NCBI GenBank assembly: GCA_965153355.1
Contig: OZ231128.1
Span: 50,158,001-50,222,000, forward strand
Reading direction: 5' to 3'
DNA length: 64,000 nt
Source: Flaccisagitta enflata
Taxonomy: Eukaryota; Chaetognatha; Sagittoidea; Aphragmophora
This document shows positions 45,193 to 57,669 of this stretch, in pieces. Positions within the stretch are counted from its first letter, which is position 1; every line of letters starts with the position of its first letter. The notes beneath the pieces were generated by a model, which searched no databases, had not been told where the DNA came from, and saw only the letters and a list, made by a program, of their open reading frames with translations. Both the position numbers and the translations under genes were made by a program.

Positions 45193-45272
45193 TTTCTAGA
45201 CTGACCCTGTTGGGCTCTCTCCGCATATTATTGCAAAACCTGATGGAAACAGCGAGCCTGATACATCGTTTT

Positions 45273-45722
45273 TTGACATTTGACTTTAATTTGGGCATCT
45301 TTATGTAGTCCAATTGTCATAAAATTTTAGTTGATTGTAATACATGATGTTAAAAATTTTCAGTTAGAATTTCATGAATACCAAACCAGTTTTAGGGGGT
45401 TAAATGATCGTTTAATAGCGTTTGGAACCCCCAAAATTACGATTTTTTGAGTTTACACATGATAGCGATCTTTCTTTATTTTTCTTTAGCAGGCAAAAAA
45501 TGCTAAATTAGGGCTGAAATTTTTTTTGCAGATCATCAACGACCCTAACAAAAACTTGTGAGTCTTGGTTGACATCCCCCCTACATAATTTGGCATTGTC
45601 CCCTCATAGAAGTTGACTTTTCAAAAATTTGACTTGTCAATTTTCGACTTAAGAATCTAATTTGGGCATGATCATGTTGGCCAATTGTCATGAAATTTTA
45701 TTTGGTGGAAGTACGCGATGTA
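45273..45722. repeat. Diverged direct repeat of about 80 bp, 370 bp apart
   Basis: AATTTGGGCATCTTTATGTA, GTCCAATTGTCATAAAATTT at 45288 and AATTTGGGCATGATCATGTT, GGCCAATTGTCATGAAATTT at 45660 align along about 80 bp. Probably an old duplication inside an unidentified element; no gene seen. Confidence 0.65.
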
Positions 45723-45967
45723 AAGAAGCTACGACGCAGTGCACACAAAAAGCAATTTAAAAAATCCGCTGGTTTTCAGGCTTGAAATGCATATTTCTTG
45801 TACTCAATGACGCCAAAAACCCAACAATCATTTTCAACTTGGACAATGTATCCTATTGGCATGTACTTTTACAAAGATTCGGAGATAGGAACGATTTTCA
45901 GCGTTTTTTTCCACTTAAAGGAGGAAAAAAGACACTTGTAGAAAATTTTGACAATATTATTTCTTGG

Positions 45968-46108
45968 ACGTGAAATTCTTAATCTGCCGCGAAAACGGTT
46001 TTTTTCACTTTTCAAAAACATGGCCCTGATCCCTAGCGTGTGGAGAACAGGGCCATGTTTTTGTTTTTTTGATATAGTTGATTTCTATGCAAAATAAGAA
46101 TTTCACGT
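45968..46108. mobile_element. Small palindromic MITE, ACGTGAAATTCTTAATCTGC type
   Basis: ACGTGAAATTCTTAATCTGC at the left, GCAAAATAAGAATTTCACGT at the right, and an inner pair AAAAACATGGCCCTG..CAGGGCCATGTTTTT. Almost the entire element can fold as one hairpin. Confidence 0.87.
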
Positions 46109-46158
46109 AAGACTACCTACTGGAAAAAAAAATGCGAGAGCTGTCAAATTTCTTCACA

Positions 46159-46160
<2 letters not shown>

Positions 46161-46199
<39 letters not shown>
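46161..46199. repeat. (GA)n microsatellite
   Basis: Pure GA run of about 19 units. Confidence 0.96.
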
Positions 46200-46201
<2 letters not shown>

Positions 46202-46311
46202 TGAAAAGAGGTTGGGGGAGGTTATGGAGGAGAGAGGGAGAAAGGGAGGGAGGAAGAAAGGGTTGGGTGGGAAGCGGAAAGTGACAACGCAACGCAAGGA
46301 TGGACGAGCAC

Positions 46312-46313
<2 letters not shown>

Positions 46314-46390
<77 letters not shown>
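46314..46390. repeat. (GA)n microsatellite
   Basis: Pure GA run of about 38 units. Confidence 0.97.
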
Positions 46391-46393
<3 letters not shown>

Positions 46394-46514
46394 CATCGAG
46401 TTGTTCTTCTGTTTCCGTTTTATTTTCAACTTTTGAAGTCAATGCGGGGCTTACGCTACAGACGCTAATACAAGCTCAAGACAAGGAGGAAGAAATAGGG
46501 GGAGGAGAAGGAGA

Positions 46515-46813
46515 AAAAGAAGAAGAAGAAGATGGAGTAGAAGAAGAAGAAGAAGAAGAAGAAGAAGAAGAAGAAGAAGAAGAAGAAGAAGAAGAAAAAA
46601 AAAAAGGAAGCAGAAAAAAAAAAAGAAAAAAGGAAAGAATATTATGGGGATAAAAAGATGTCACTCTGGTGCTTGAGGTACAGGAGGGAAGAAGACGAAG
46701 AAGAAGAAGAAAAAGAAAAAGAAAAAGAAAAAGAAAAAGAAAAAGAAAAAGAAAAAGAAAAAGAAAAAAGAACAAGAAAGGGAACATGAAGAGCAATACA
46801 ACTAAAAAAAATT

Positions 46814-46845
<32 letters not shown>

Positions 46846-46931
46846 AGAAGAAGAAGAAGAAGAAGAAGAAGAAGAAGAAGAAGAAGAAGAAGACAAAGAA
46901 GAAGAAGAAGAAGAAGAAGAAGAAGAAGAAA
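46515..46931. repeat. (GAA)n / (AAAAAG)n compound purine tract
   Basis: GAA runs at 46527-46594 and 46815-46931 and an AAAAAG run at 46706-46766. The plan, GAA plus AAAAAG, is the same as at 24721-25054. Confidence 0.95.
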
Positions 46932-47214
46932 AACATAAAGAAGAAGAAAAGAAATTCTTTCTGTTATGTCTACAGTAAGGTTTCCCACTAAGACAGAGCA
47001 TGCCGTAACAGTGTCAGAAGCAAGCATAGTATAGTATAGTATAGTATAGTAGTGGGTAAGCGAAGCGAGCAGTGCAAGCAAACAAACGTAGCAAGTGACC
47101 GAGTGGCCTGTTAGAAACGCAACTGTCTCTAACTAGAAACACTCCCCTGATAACATTAAAAGGCATTTGTAAGAAAATCCTACACTTGGTTGTTTTAGTG
47201 AAATTAAAAGGATA

Positions 47215-47626
47215 CTACACGAATCAAAAAAAAAGACGCACCTTTGGATTTGCTGATAAAACTGACTTAAAAAGTACCAAAAAAATTTTACAGAAAGAGT
47301 GATTTTGAAGATTTTTGAATTATCTTTCATTCTAGACCAATTCCAGATCTGTATCTTTAACGGTTTAGGAGCTAGAGCTCTTTAAAGTGAGACACCATTT
47401 TGCTGAATTGCATCTTTTTCAAAGGGACTGCAAAAACAAATTTGGCAACATTTTTACTCAAACTAATGCCATTTCCAAACGAAAAAAGATAGAGATACCA
47501 GATTGGCGCCAAATGAAAGAGTTTTTCAAGGGCTTCAAAACAGTCTAAGATTTTAGTTAGTTTTTTTTTATTTTTAATGGCGCAATCAATCATTCAAAAG
47601 TGCGTCTTTTTTTTTAATTCGTGTAG
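47215..47626. mobile_element. Mariner-like MITE
   Basis: CTACACGAATCAAAAAAAAA, GACGCAC at the left; GTGCGTCTTTTTTTTTAATT, CGTGTAG at the right (one mismatch). TA flanks at 47213-47214 and 47627-47628. 412 bp, no gene. End motif shared with 38293-40231. Confidence 0.9.
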
Positions 47627-48042
47627 TATGAGCCCGCTTCACTGGACAATAATGTCTAGTTTACATGTGTAGGCATGAAGTCCACAATTCTGAGGGCAAA
47701 AAAAAACGTAATTCCCATGAGATGTGCCTGTCTGTAGAATTTGTGCATTGTTAATTTAAGGACCTATGCTGCTATGCATGCAGTTATTTACTAGTTGCAT
47801 TAAGGTGCAGTCACAAAACTGCAGTCCTGTTTGGCATGTTTATCAGAGTAAATACTACAACGTCTGGTATCTTCATTTGACAAATACCTCTCTCCTTGTC
47901 AAGGTCACTTTTTACTACTCTTATGACAAACGTCAAAAGAGGAAAGTTTTTTGATGTTCTTAGATAAAAAGATTTTTATAATTTAGTATAATATATATTT
48001 TTTAATATACTTAAATTCAAGATTAAACCTCCTTTAATAAAA

Positions 48043-48213
48043 CCAAGGTCAAATACATGGCTACCCCAGTCGAGTGCGGTTGCGCAGGGGCTTGATCATT
48101 TGGGCAGTATCACTGATGCCAAAGACCACAAAAAAAACAAAAAAAGTAAAGTGATGGATGGACCAACGCACGGACAAAGCGAGATGTAGAGTTGTGTAGC
48201 ACGCAACAAAAAA
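48043..48213 (+). mobile_element. Hairpin-ended element, subfamily A (complete, diverged)
   Basis: AACCAAGGTCAAATACATGG, CTACCCCAGTCGAGTGCGG, GATCATTTGGGCAGTATCAC, AAAAAAAGTAAAGTGATGG, short core, AAGCGAGATGTAGAGTTGTG, TAGCACGCAACAAAAAA. Confidence 0.85.
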
Positions 48214-48219
48214 TCTACA

Positions 48220-49550
48220 TATGCAAAAAATGATACGTAAAATGTATTTTTTATTGAAAAAATATGTTTAGTTAATTGAATAAAAAAAATAGTCCTCTTT
48301 GTATGATATTTTGTTCAAATAATATCATGAAATAAGAATAAGGAACTACAAAGATAATAAAACTTCTGCTATGCAAATAATAATAAAAAATTAGTTAAAA
48401 ATTTATTATTTTGAAGAAGGATATAAAAGAAATATCAATTTGTACAGTTTTAAAAAAAATGCATTTTTAGAAGGGTAAAATAGAATGTAGCTCCTAAACG
48501 AAAAAAGATTTTGCATTGAAATTTTCAGTGTTATCACTCCTTATACTATCATACATGACAGTAAAAAAAAATTCATGATTAAATCAACTTTATTTTGACC
48601 GGTCAAATTTGCTCTTCGTGTGCACCGTGACCTACAGTAAAAATTTTATCAAAATCGGATAAGGTTAAGGGGGGTAAACATATCCCCCAATGCATGAAAC
48701 GATTTTAGAAAATGGGCGGATTTTTTTGACTCGGCACCTAAAGCGCCATAGCTCAAAAACGGTTGGAGATATCAACTCGAAACCAATTTTAATCCATTCC
48801 TCAGGCAATTTTGCATCAATTTACCTATTTGGTTCAATTTTTCTAAAATGTATACTATTTTTTAAAAAATTTTCTTGAAAAAGAGTCCCTTTTAAAAAAT
48901 GAACAAAGAGATCTTGACATTTTTCAATGTTTGAGGCCGGTTAAATGAGTTCAAAATGGGCCAAAAAGTGTTATTCTTGCCAGATATTGTACTCAACATG
49001 TCTCTGGAGTTAGTTTCCGACAAGTATAGGACTTTTTGACCAAATTTGACGAATGCATTTTATAACCCTAGACTTAGCCTTAGCTCAATCCTTCTCCATG
49101 TTAACTAAAAGGCTCCAACGCTAGCTAAAGTTCGAAAAGGGATCATTTCAAACACTTAGGCAATGATCAGGTTGGTGCTACAAGAGAATGGATTGGGTAA
49201 GCGATTTGGTGATACTAACTGAACTCGGATCTGTTGGGTGAGGGTTGAATGAGCGATCTAAAGACATGCAAAAGCGCGGCAGTTGTTTTTAAAGAGAAGC
49301 TGATATCAGAAAGTGAAAAGATAATTTTGGTTGAGGGGAGGAAGAGAAAGTCTAGAGCCTGCCAAGAAACGAAGGAAGGGGAATATTTTCGCGCCTTACG
49401 TCTAAAATCAGAAATGGCTGTAATGTCCACGCTAAAGCATAAATGAATATTTTCCTTGCCATATAATGTTCATGGCTTGATTTGAAAACGCCGCTAGTAT
49501 AAACATCACGTCCCCTTTGGCGGGCCCATGGATCTCTAGACTCTACCATG
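48220..49550. other. AT-rich intergenic sequence
   Basis: No gene. 48600-48640 (GCTCTTCGTGTGCACCGTGA) is echoed in reverse at 56451-56490 (GGTGCACACGAAGGGGCAAT), a hint of another dispersed element without clear ends. A 65-codon frame at 49249 has no recognisable features. Confidence 0.5.
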
Positions 49551-49935
49551 AATACACCGTCTTCGGATCGGACTGTGAAATGCAAAACCTTTATAGCTCC
49601 TAAACTACTTGGAAAAAAATCATGAAATTTTCAGTGAATATTGGTAACATGTGACGGTTTTTGCATGTCAAAGATCAGATCATATTATAGAAAAGGTGAA
49701 GGAGAAAAAAATATTGAAAGAAAACCCATTTTTTATCAATATCAATTTTTGCCTATTTTCTTGAAAAGGAGTTGTTTTTATCTGCTTGAAATTGCTTTGC
49801 ATTTAAAAAAAAAACTCTTGGATTTATTTTCAATGACAGATGTTAACTAATGTATTATCTATTTGCTGCCTATTCTGAGAAAAAAACAGCACCTTCCGAA
49901 AAAAAAACAGGTAAAAAAATCTGAACAGTATCTGG

Positions 49936-50972
49936 GTCCGCGACGGAGGGGGGTTAAAGATCACCAATTCCATAAGATCGCTATGACCAAAAGATCGCTA
50001 ACCCTGTAAGTTCCCTAAAACTATAAGTCTTTACATTTAAAGCCTCCATACAAAGTTTCATGCAAATCCGTTGAAAAATAGCAAAGTTATGCACATTTTT
50101 CACTCTTAGGCTAGTAGGGTGGTTGGGTGGTAGGCTGGTTTGGTTTAATAGTGTGCATATGTTGAGTTCTTCCATTTAGAGACCCCATGCCAAGTTTCAA
50201 CCAAATTGGTTGAAAAATGTCCAATTTATGCAAGTTTTTTCACTTTTAGGCCGGTAAGCTGGTTGGGTGGTAGGACGGTTTGGCCGGTTATCATGCTCAA
50301 ACATAAATAAATCACATTCATGTGTTGAGTCCTTCCATTTAGAGACTCCATACTAAATTTTAACTAAATTGGTTGAAAAATGCCAAAGTTATACGCATTT
50401 TTCACTTTTAGGCTTGTAGGCTGGTTGGGTGGTAGGCTGGTTTGACAGGATAAATAGTGTGCATATGTTGAGTTCTTCCATTTAGAGACTCCATACCAAG
50501 TTTCAACCAAATCAGTTGAAAAATGACAAAGTTATGCAAGTTTTTCACTTTTAGGCGGGTTGGCTGGTTGGGTGGTAGGTCGGTTTGGCCGGTTAGCATG
50601 CTCAAATGCATATAAATCATATACATATGTTGAGGCCTTCCATTTAGAGACTCCATACCAAATTTCAGCTAAATTGGTTGAAAAATGCCAAAGTTATGCA
50701 CGTTTTTCACTTTTAGGCCGGTAGGCTGGTTGGGCCGGTTGGGTTGGTCGGATCACAAAAATCGGATAGGATGTAAAGCGCCTTACCCTAGTACAACTTC
50801 CCACCAAATATGAACCAAATCGGTCAAAGCATAAAAAAGTTATCCATTTTTTAAAATCCGGGACGACGACGACAACGACGACAACGACGACAACGACAAC
50901 GACAACGACGACGACACCCACCCGCCTTGAATTATAGTCCGCGTCGGAATGATATTCCGTCGCGGACAAAAA
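49936..50972 (+). mobile_element. Hairpin-ended element, subfamily O, with dimeric tandem core
   Basis: GTCCGCGACGGA at the left. At the right, ATTATAGTCCGCGTCGGAAT, GATATTCCGTCGCGGACAAA, AAG forms a hairpin with a 13-bp stem holding one mismatch. The left motif GTCCGCGACGGA is the complement of TCCGTCGCGGAC in the hairpin. The core is a tandem repeat (50025-50740) and a GACGAC/GACAAC tract. It has the same end plan as subfamilies A-D, with unrelated motif sequence. Confidence 0.82.
50025..50740. repeat. Dimeric higher-order repeat, about 305 bp (163 + 142)
   Basis: TTCCATTTAGAGAC landmarks fall at about 50171, 50334, 50476 and 50639, with a diverged one near 50030. Spacings alternate 141, 163, 142 and 163. 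Long units carry an extra ATGCTCAAA..ATAAATCA segment. Each unit has CAAGTTTCAACCAAAT, TGGTTGAAAAATG, CACTTTTAGGC and GGTTGGGTGGTAGG. Confidence 0.9.
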
Positions 50973-51169
50973 GTGGTTTTGCTTAAAAAATGGATGTTCT
51001 TTCAATATTTTGTTTCCCCTCACCTTTCTATACTATGATCTGAGCTTTGACATGCAAAAATCATCACATATTACCAATATTCACTGAAAATTTCATAACT
51101 TTTTTTTTAGCAGTTTAGAAGCTATAAAGGTTTTCCATTTCACAGTCCGATCCGAAGACGGTGTATGAA

Positions 51170-51755
51170 AATCCACCAAATACGGTTGACTGAAACTTAA
51201 AGTTGCTTTCTCTGTGTCCACTTTTTCTACTTACAGACTCTTCTTTGTAAGTTTTTGACCGTCCATTAGGTCCGTGGGCCATTGATAATCCAATCGAAAA
51301 AAAATGTTTTAACGCGCAATTTGGCCCCTGCACCGCCTCCCCCCCTCCCCATCCCCCGGCTAGACAATACTATATTTTAGGTTTTCTCTTCTTATTCCGA
51401 TTTCTTTTTACTCTCCTTTTTTTTTCTCTCTTTTTTTTTTCTTTTTTTTTTTTTTGTTAGCAAAAGAGAAGGTGACGAGCCTAATGAATCAATTTTCCTT
51501 CCGCAGCTGAGATGGTTTTGGCGAGGAAGGATATTCAATAAGGCATAAAGAACAACCGGTAATTGACTTCCGTTGACGGCAGGGGGCGCTCATGCCAGGG
51601 GGCGCTCATGCCGTGCACATGGAAACTAACCAGTTGCCACCGAGGGTTGACCGCGTTGGTCATTCAGGGTTTTACAAGGCACCCCGCCGTGGGCAACTGT
51701 TGAGAATTGACGCGGAATGACTAGACTAGACTAGGCTGTCTGAAAGGGAAGCATG
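51170..51755. other. Intergenic sequence
   Basis: No gene recognised. A T-rich tract lies at 51415-51455, and GGCAGGGGGCGCTCATGCC is duplicated directly at 51579-51613. Confidence 0.6.
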
Positions 51756-51759
51756 GAGG

Positions 51760-52135
<376 letters not shown>

Positions 52136-52547
52136 GTATGATAAAAATGATCAAAACAGATACTCACCGAGTAAATTCAAAATACATTCGCGATTGCCAT
52201 CGATCGGGGTCGAGACGTCATCACAATTGTGGCCAATATTCGGGTTTGAAATGAGACTTTATTAATATTAGAATTAGATCGCTTATCTTCGTTGTTTTGG
52301 TATGAGATTTTTGGCGCCTTGCTGTTGACTGACTTAACTCACGCTGACAAATGACGGACTCACGCGGTCACTCGACAGGACGTCGATAAGGACCAAAGAT
52401 TAGGCATCATACAGGAGATCAATGAGAGTGAGATTAGAAACGAAAAGGTGAACAACGGATTCTGTCTCGATGTCAAAATGTACATTTAATGAGACACGCG
52501 GTGACGGAGATTGTGGAGATAAATTCACGGAGTGAAAGTAAAAAAAA

Positions 52548-52886
52548 ACAAGCCCGACCGGACAACGATGCGTCCGGGCTCTCTCTCAGCGTGTATTGAT
52601 CATGTGACATATGTATGGAGAGACAGATGGACGAACAGACGGGTGAAAAGACTCTCAAAACATGATGGTTGATCATTTGTTTCAGTGCACGATCTCACCG
52701 TGGCCAAAAACAGCCGAGAAACGCGTTTTTTTGCACTGGCGTAACGGACCGACAGACCGACGGACGGACGGACGGACGGACGGACGGACGGACGGACGGA
52801 CGGACGGACGGACGGACGGACGGACGGACGGACGGACGGACGGACGGACAAACCCTCTTATAGAGATGGCAGGACGCATCTAAAAA
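52548..52886 (+). mobile_element. Hairpin-ended element, subfamily B, with expanded (GGAC)n core
   Basis: AACAAGCCCGACCGGACAAC, GATGCGTCCGGG at the left; ACCCTCTTATAGAGATGGCA, GGACGCATCTAAAAAG at the right. The core at 52757-52849 is a pure GGAC repeat of about 23 units, far longer than in other copies. It shows the core expanding as a true microsatellite within the element. Confidence 0.83.
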
Positions 52887-52905
52887 GAGAGAGTGTGACA
52901 GTGTG

Positions 52906-52909
<4 letters not shown>

Positions 52910-52994
<85 letters not shown>
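52910..52994. repeat. (GA)n microsatellite
   Basis: Pure GA run of about 42 units, 24 bp beyond the B element's hairpin. Confidence 0.97.
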
Positions 52995-53000
<6 letters not shown>

Positions 53001-53138
53001 GAGAGTATTTGACAATTTTAAGAGGTGACCCTCTTGGTTGATAGGCATCGGAATTCCGTCGAATCGTTTCTGTATCTCCAGTCATTTAATTGCTTGACCT
53101 AACTCGGCATCAAGATAAGGCGGGCTGAAAGCGCGGTC

Positions 53139-53255
<117 letters not shown>

Positions 53256-53339
53256 ATCACTCTCTCTCTAAAGTCTTGCTGTGAGCGAGTAAAGGAATGG
53301 AAAAACGAATGAAGAAATGATGCAAAAAACGAAAACAAG

Positions 53340-53383
53340 AAGAAAGAAAGAAAGAAAGAAGGAAAGAAAGAACGAAAGAAAAA

Positions 53384-53463
<80 letters not shown>

Positions 53464-53470
53464 CAGACAG
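53340..53470. repeat. (GAAA)n microsatellite
   Basis: About 32 GAAA units with few interruptions near the ends. Confidence 0.97.
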
Positions 53471-53528
53471 AAAGAAAGAAAAAAAGGTTAAAAACAACAG
53501 TCCTCGACTGTAGTCTATTTGGTGTCCG

Positions 53529-53740
53529 ACCCGGCTACTCAGTGTGACCCGGCTACTCAGTCTGACCCGGCTACTCAGTCTGACCCGGCTACTCAGTCTG
53601 ACCCGGCTACTCAGTCTGACCCGGCTACCGATTGCATACCTTGAAGTCCATGGTGGCATACCTTGCAGCCTATGATGGCATACCTTGAAGTCCATGATGG
53701 CATTCCTTGAAGTCCATGAAAGCATACCTTATAATCCAAC
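53529..53740. repeat. 18-bp and 23-bp minisatellites
   Basis: Six near-identical GACCCGGCTACTCAGTCT units followed by about four and a half GCATACCTTGAAGTCCATGA-type units. Confidence 0.95.
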
Positions 53741-53922
53741 AATAAAAAAGATACATAACAAAGAATTTTCAACAAAATTTTAAAAAAAAATTTACAAAAT
53801 TTACAAAAAAAAATTTTTTTCAAAAAAAAAAATTTCAAAAAAAAAAAAAATTTTTTTCAAAAAAAAAAAATTTTATCAAAAAAAAAATTTTTTTTTCAAA
53901 AAAAAAAAATTCTTAAGTCCAG

Positions 53923-54275
53923 GAAATAATGTTACTAGATACATCATAAATACCCTTATATTTTCTTAACCAATGCTCAGAATTTACTGAAATCTTGCAG
54001 GGGAGCTTTAATTGATGCAATGAACCTTCACAACAAGTTTGAACAACATTGGTGACTTTTTACTACCCTTCCCCTATGTAAATTGCACAAGTCTAGGAAT
54101 TAATATTACTAGCAAAATACCCTAATATCTTCTAAACCAATACTCAGAATTATCCGAAATCTTGCAGGGGAGCTTTAATCACTACAATGAACTTCCAAAA
54201 CAAGTTTAAACAACATTGCTGAACCTTTACTACCCTTCCCCTATGTAAATTTCATAAGTCCAGGAATTATTATTA
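53923..54275. repeat. 168-bp tandem duplication
   Basis: AATCTTGCAGGGGAGCTTTA occurs at about 53991 and 54159, with matching flanks (AATACTCAGAATT, ACTACCCTTCCCCTATGTAA). Confidence 0.9.
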
Positions 54276-54984
54276 CTACAAATTTAATAGGCAAAGGGTA
54301 TTAAATATTCATGAATGTTGTTGAAAGTTGGTACACAGGTTAGTAATGCCCTTAAAATAACACTGACCAAGTTTCATCAACATCTGAGTTGTGGTTCTTA
54401 AGTTTTTAAGGGTTGAGACAAACGACAACGGCTTACTACACGATCAGTGCTATGTTATAGTCCTCGACGTAAACTGATCGTCGAGGACAAAAAGAAAAGA
54501 GAAGGGAAGAAGGGAAATGGAAAGAAGGAAAGACATGAAGGGACAACCAAACAGACTAGACTCTTGATTATTTTTTCTACTTGCGGTAACAGTAAGGACC
54601 TAAACCAATTCAGGCTCCTTCGCACTGCGTCGGTCTAATCGGAGTTCTAGTCTACCATTGGTCCCCCTTTCTCAGCTTTGACAGACCTGACACCCATCGT
54701 CTTCGCTACGGCTATTTCATAGCGCTTTTGCTTTGATTATAAGTCATGTTTCGTGATGAGAAAACGTGTTGCTTCGGAGCCACAGTTGAGCCCAGAGTTT
54801 ACCACCAGGGTGAGTAGCCATGGCTGCTTAATAGCAAAACCGCGCAATCGTTCGGTTAAGGCAAATCCTCTTGGTAGGTTTGGCTAGAATATATCCAATT
54901 CACTGTTATGCTGACCTCATAAGGCTCAGAATTACCGCCAATTTTCACGCGTCTCCTGAGCACTGAAAACGACCAATGTTCGTA

Positions 54985-55597
54985 CGTAACAGGATGTGCA
55001 AAAAATTTGGCAAAAATATAAAAGTACAAAAACCACACTTCTTGATGGCCCAAAAATACAAATTTCAGGGTGTAGCCTCCTAATTAGTTCTACTAGATGT
55101 TAGAATGTGTAGTTTTTCATAAGAATAATCTTGGTTGGCAAAGGAATGAATTATGCTCTGGTCAAACTCTCCTATTTCACAGAATTTTTACCAGTAAAAC
55201 AAAGCTGAGGATATCAACCACTAAGCTTGATATTACATCCAAATCAGTATACCAAAGTGGTCAATTCATTGAGGGATAATCATCGTAGAAGCAGTACAGT
55301 CATTCTGACTCAAATTTGGCTTAAAAACAATTGTAAAAAATCAAATCAAACAATTTGAAAGTCATTATCAATTTTGGTTTGTTTATCAGAATTCATTTTC
55401 CCATGACCACCATAAATGGACCTTTCCTCCCCTCCATTGATTTCAATTCATGAATTTTTGCTGCCTGTGGGCAAATAGATATATGAAACTAACCAACCCT
55501 CATATCAAATATATATTTTGATTTAAAAAATCATTTAAAAGCAATTTAAAACTTTTCTTTGTAAAATTTTGCCAAATTTTTTGCACATCCTGTTACG
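54985..55597. mobile_element. MITE with CGTAACAGGATGTGC ends
   Basis: CGTAACAGGATGTGCAAAAA, ATTTGGCAAAA at the left and its perfect complement at the right (31 bp or more), with GTA/TAC next to both ends (TA duplication is possible). About 613 bp, no gene recognised inside. Confidence 0.87.
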
Positions 55598-55604
55598 TAC
55601 ATAA

Positions 55605-56630
55605 TCTAGATCTTGAATGGCCCCGAGTCAATATCCAATACGAATTACACATCGAAAGCAGGTACGCGTTCAGGTGAGCCAACATCAACAATGTATGAAA
55701 TGAAGATCTCTATTTTTTATACTCGGATACATTTTGAGTTTGTTGTGACGGCCAGATAAAAAGTTGAGAGAGAAAGGGACAGGGAGATAGATAGAAATGA
55801 TGAGGTGTTTTTTTTTATGGGGGTAGTCCTTTTTTGATGGTTATCGACCCCTTCAGACGATCTTTTTTTTTCCTGTAAAAAAAAATTAAATTTTGTTTGT
55901 CCTCGTTATGCTTTTTACGATTTTGTATGATGTGTCGGAGCACTTAAGCGTAAGTCTGTCTGACCAACGGTAATGCTGGATACACATTATGAAAAACTTT
56001 CAGTCGGGCCATGGTCAAGGACAATAAAGATTAATAAAGATTAATAAAGATTGCGTAGTAAAGCTATTTCCTCATAAGCTTGTGCATATAGTAAATGTTT
56101 CTAGATAGAACATGCTTAAATTGTAACATGGTTGGGCAAGTAAAATACGGCACAGTGTACTGCCGATGGCGATGATGTGAATGACTGAGTTTAGCACCTT
56201 CGGGACGCATCGTTACTCCATATATGGCAAAAGATTGTAAATGGGCATTTTAAAGATAAGAAGGGGATATAATAAACGATCAAAATATTCAATTTCAAGG
56301 TTCGTAAATCTTTCTTTAAGATTAATTAGGTGTGAAACAAGACGGAGCATGCGTGTGTCTTAAGCACGTGTCTCAGACTGTTTACACTTAAATCTGCATT
56401 CCGTTTTTTTTTACTGAAATATTTCAGTGTCGTTTAAGTCAAGGTGCACACGAAGGGGCAATTTTCACGGTCAAATCATATTCTAGAAGAAAAAAAATAA
56501 AATGATGAATGCACAATTTTCAAAATAAAATTATATTTTCAGTATCAATTTTTTGCATTGAGAATCATTTGTGTTAAAAATCAGTTGGAAAAATTGAGAG
56601 AAAAAAAAATTAGCCTCTATTCTTTGACTT
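55605..56630. other. Intergenic sequence
   Basis: No gene recognised. GATTAATAAA is repeated at 56030-56050. The 56451-56600 segment resembles 48420-48640 in inverse orientation. Confidence 0.55.
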
Positions 56631-56635
56631 GTCTT

Positions 56636-56747
56636 ACGTGAAATTCTTAATCTGATTCTTAATGCATGAATTTGCATTTATAAAAACATGGCCCTGTTCT
56701 TAGAAAAGCAAGACTTTGCATTTAGAGAGAGAATAAGAATTTCACGT
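56636..56747. mobile_element. Small palindromic MITE, third copy
   Basis: ACGTGAAATTCTTAATCTG at the left, AATAAGAATTTCACGTG at the right, AAAACATGGCCCTG inside. The inner inverted partner is deleted, so it is shorter than the copy at 45968. Confidence 0.82.
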
Positions 56748-56822
56748 GAAATGATTTTCCAAATTTGCTGTTCCTGTGCACTGCAACTTAAGCATGGGGG
56801 CAGGGTGAGCAAGAGGAATGAA

Positions 56823-57016
56823 AACAAGGCCGGATACACGGCTACCCCAGTCGCGTGCGGGTGGGCAGGGGCCATATTTGAGGTCACTAGACCATTTGGG
56901 CAGGAGCAGTGAGGTCCAAAAATAAAAATCAGAAAAAAAATAAAGTGTGACCGACCGACCAACCGACGACGGACGGACAAATCGGGGTGTAGTGTAGCGT
57001 GCACGCGACTAAAAAG
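56823..57016 (+). mobile_element. Hairpin-ended element, subfamily A (complete)
   Basis: AAACAAGGCCGGATACACGG, CTACCCCAGTCGCGTGCGGG, TGGGCAGGGGCCATATTTGA, GGTCACTAGACCATTTGGGC, AAATAAAGTGTGACC, GACC/GGAC core, GTGCACGCGACTAAAAAG. Near consensus with 27126-27317. Confidence 0.92.
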
Positions 57017-57129
57017 AAATGTATCGAAACGAATGTTTCGGTGTCCAAAACTTATGCTTCTATCTCCAAATGTAATAAATCGTCTCAACTAAAATTTTGC
57101 AGTTATCGTATCCGGTGGGTGAAAAAAAA

Positions 57130-57132
<3 letters not shown>

Positions 57133-57201
<69 letters not shown>
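57133..57201. repeat. (AG)n microsatellite
   Basis: Pure AG run of about 34 units, 117 bp after the A element. Confidence 0.97.
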
Positions 57202-57202
<1 letters not shown>

Positions 57203-57544
57203 GCACGGTCAAAGACATTTAAAGTCAGGCTGAAAAGAAAGAGAGAGATATGTTATTATGTATTTATAGACAAATCGTTAAATTTGAATCCATGGAGACT
57301 GGAGAGTTGACAGAGAGAAACATATGCAGACAAACACATGTCCAACAATTAGGCGGAAAAACATTGCAGCAAAAACATGAGTAAAAATCGTAGTTCTAGT
57401 CGTTCTAGTCAGATGAAGATTCGACAGTCTCAGGTTGAAGCACGGTTTTCCTACTCTCAATGTGCAATTAGTCTTCCCCATAATTATTGGACATGTGTAA
57501 CGTAAAACGTACACTTGCACACACACATGCACACACACAGTCAA

Positions 57545-57669
<125 letters not shown>

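Larger units (their letters stand above)
49552..51167. mobile_element. Long-inverted-repeat element (1.6 kb) hosting a hairpin-ended element
   Basis: TACACCGTCTTCGGATCGGA, CTGTGAAATGCAAAACC, CATGAAATTTTCAGTGAATA, GCATGTCAAAGATCAGATCA, AGAAAAGGTGAAGG at the left are answered in reverse order and complement from 51013 to 51167. Arms of about 150 bp at roughly 85-90 percent identity. A different element (49936-50972) lies within. Confidence 0.88.
53499..54493 (+). mobile_element. Hairpin-ended element, subfamily P
   Basis: AGTCCTCGAC at the left. At the right, TTATAGTCCTCGACGTAAAC, TGATCGTCGAGGACAAAAAG forms a perfect 10-bp stem hairpin (GTCCTCGACG/CGTCGAGGAC). The core has three tandem repeats: an 18-bp GACCCGGCTACTCAGTCT (53529-53628), a 23-bp GCATACCTTGAAGTCCATGA (53632-53740) and a 168-bp repeat (53923-54275). 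Its end (TTATAGTCC..GGACAAAAAG) is shared with subfamily O. Confidence 0.82.
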
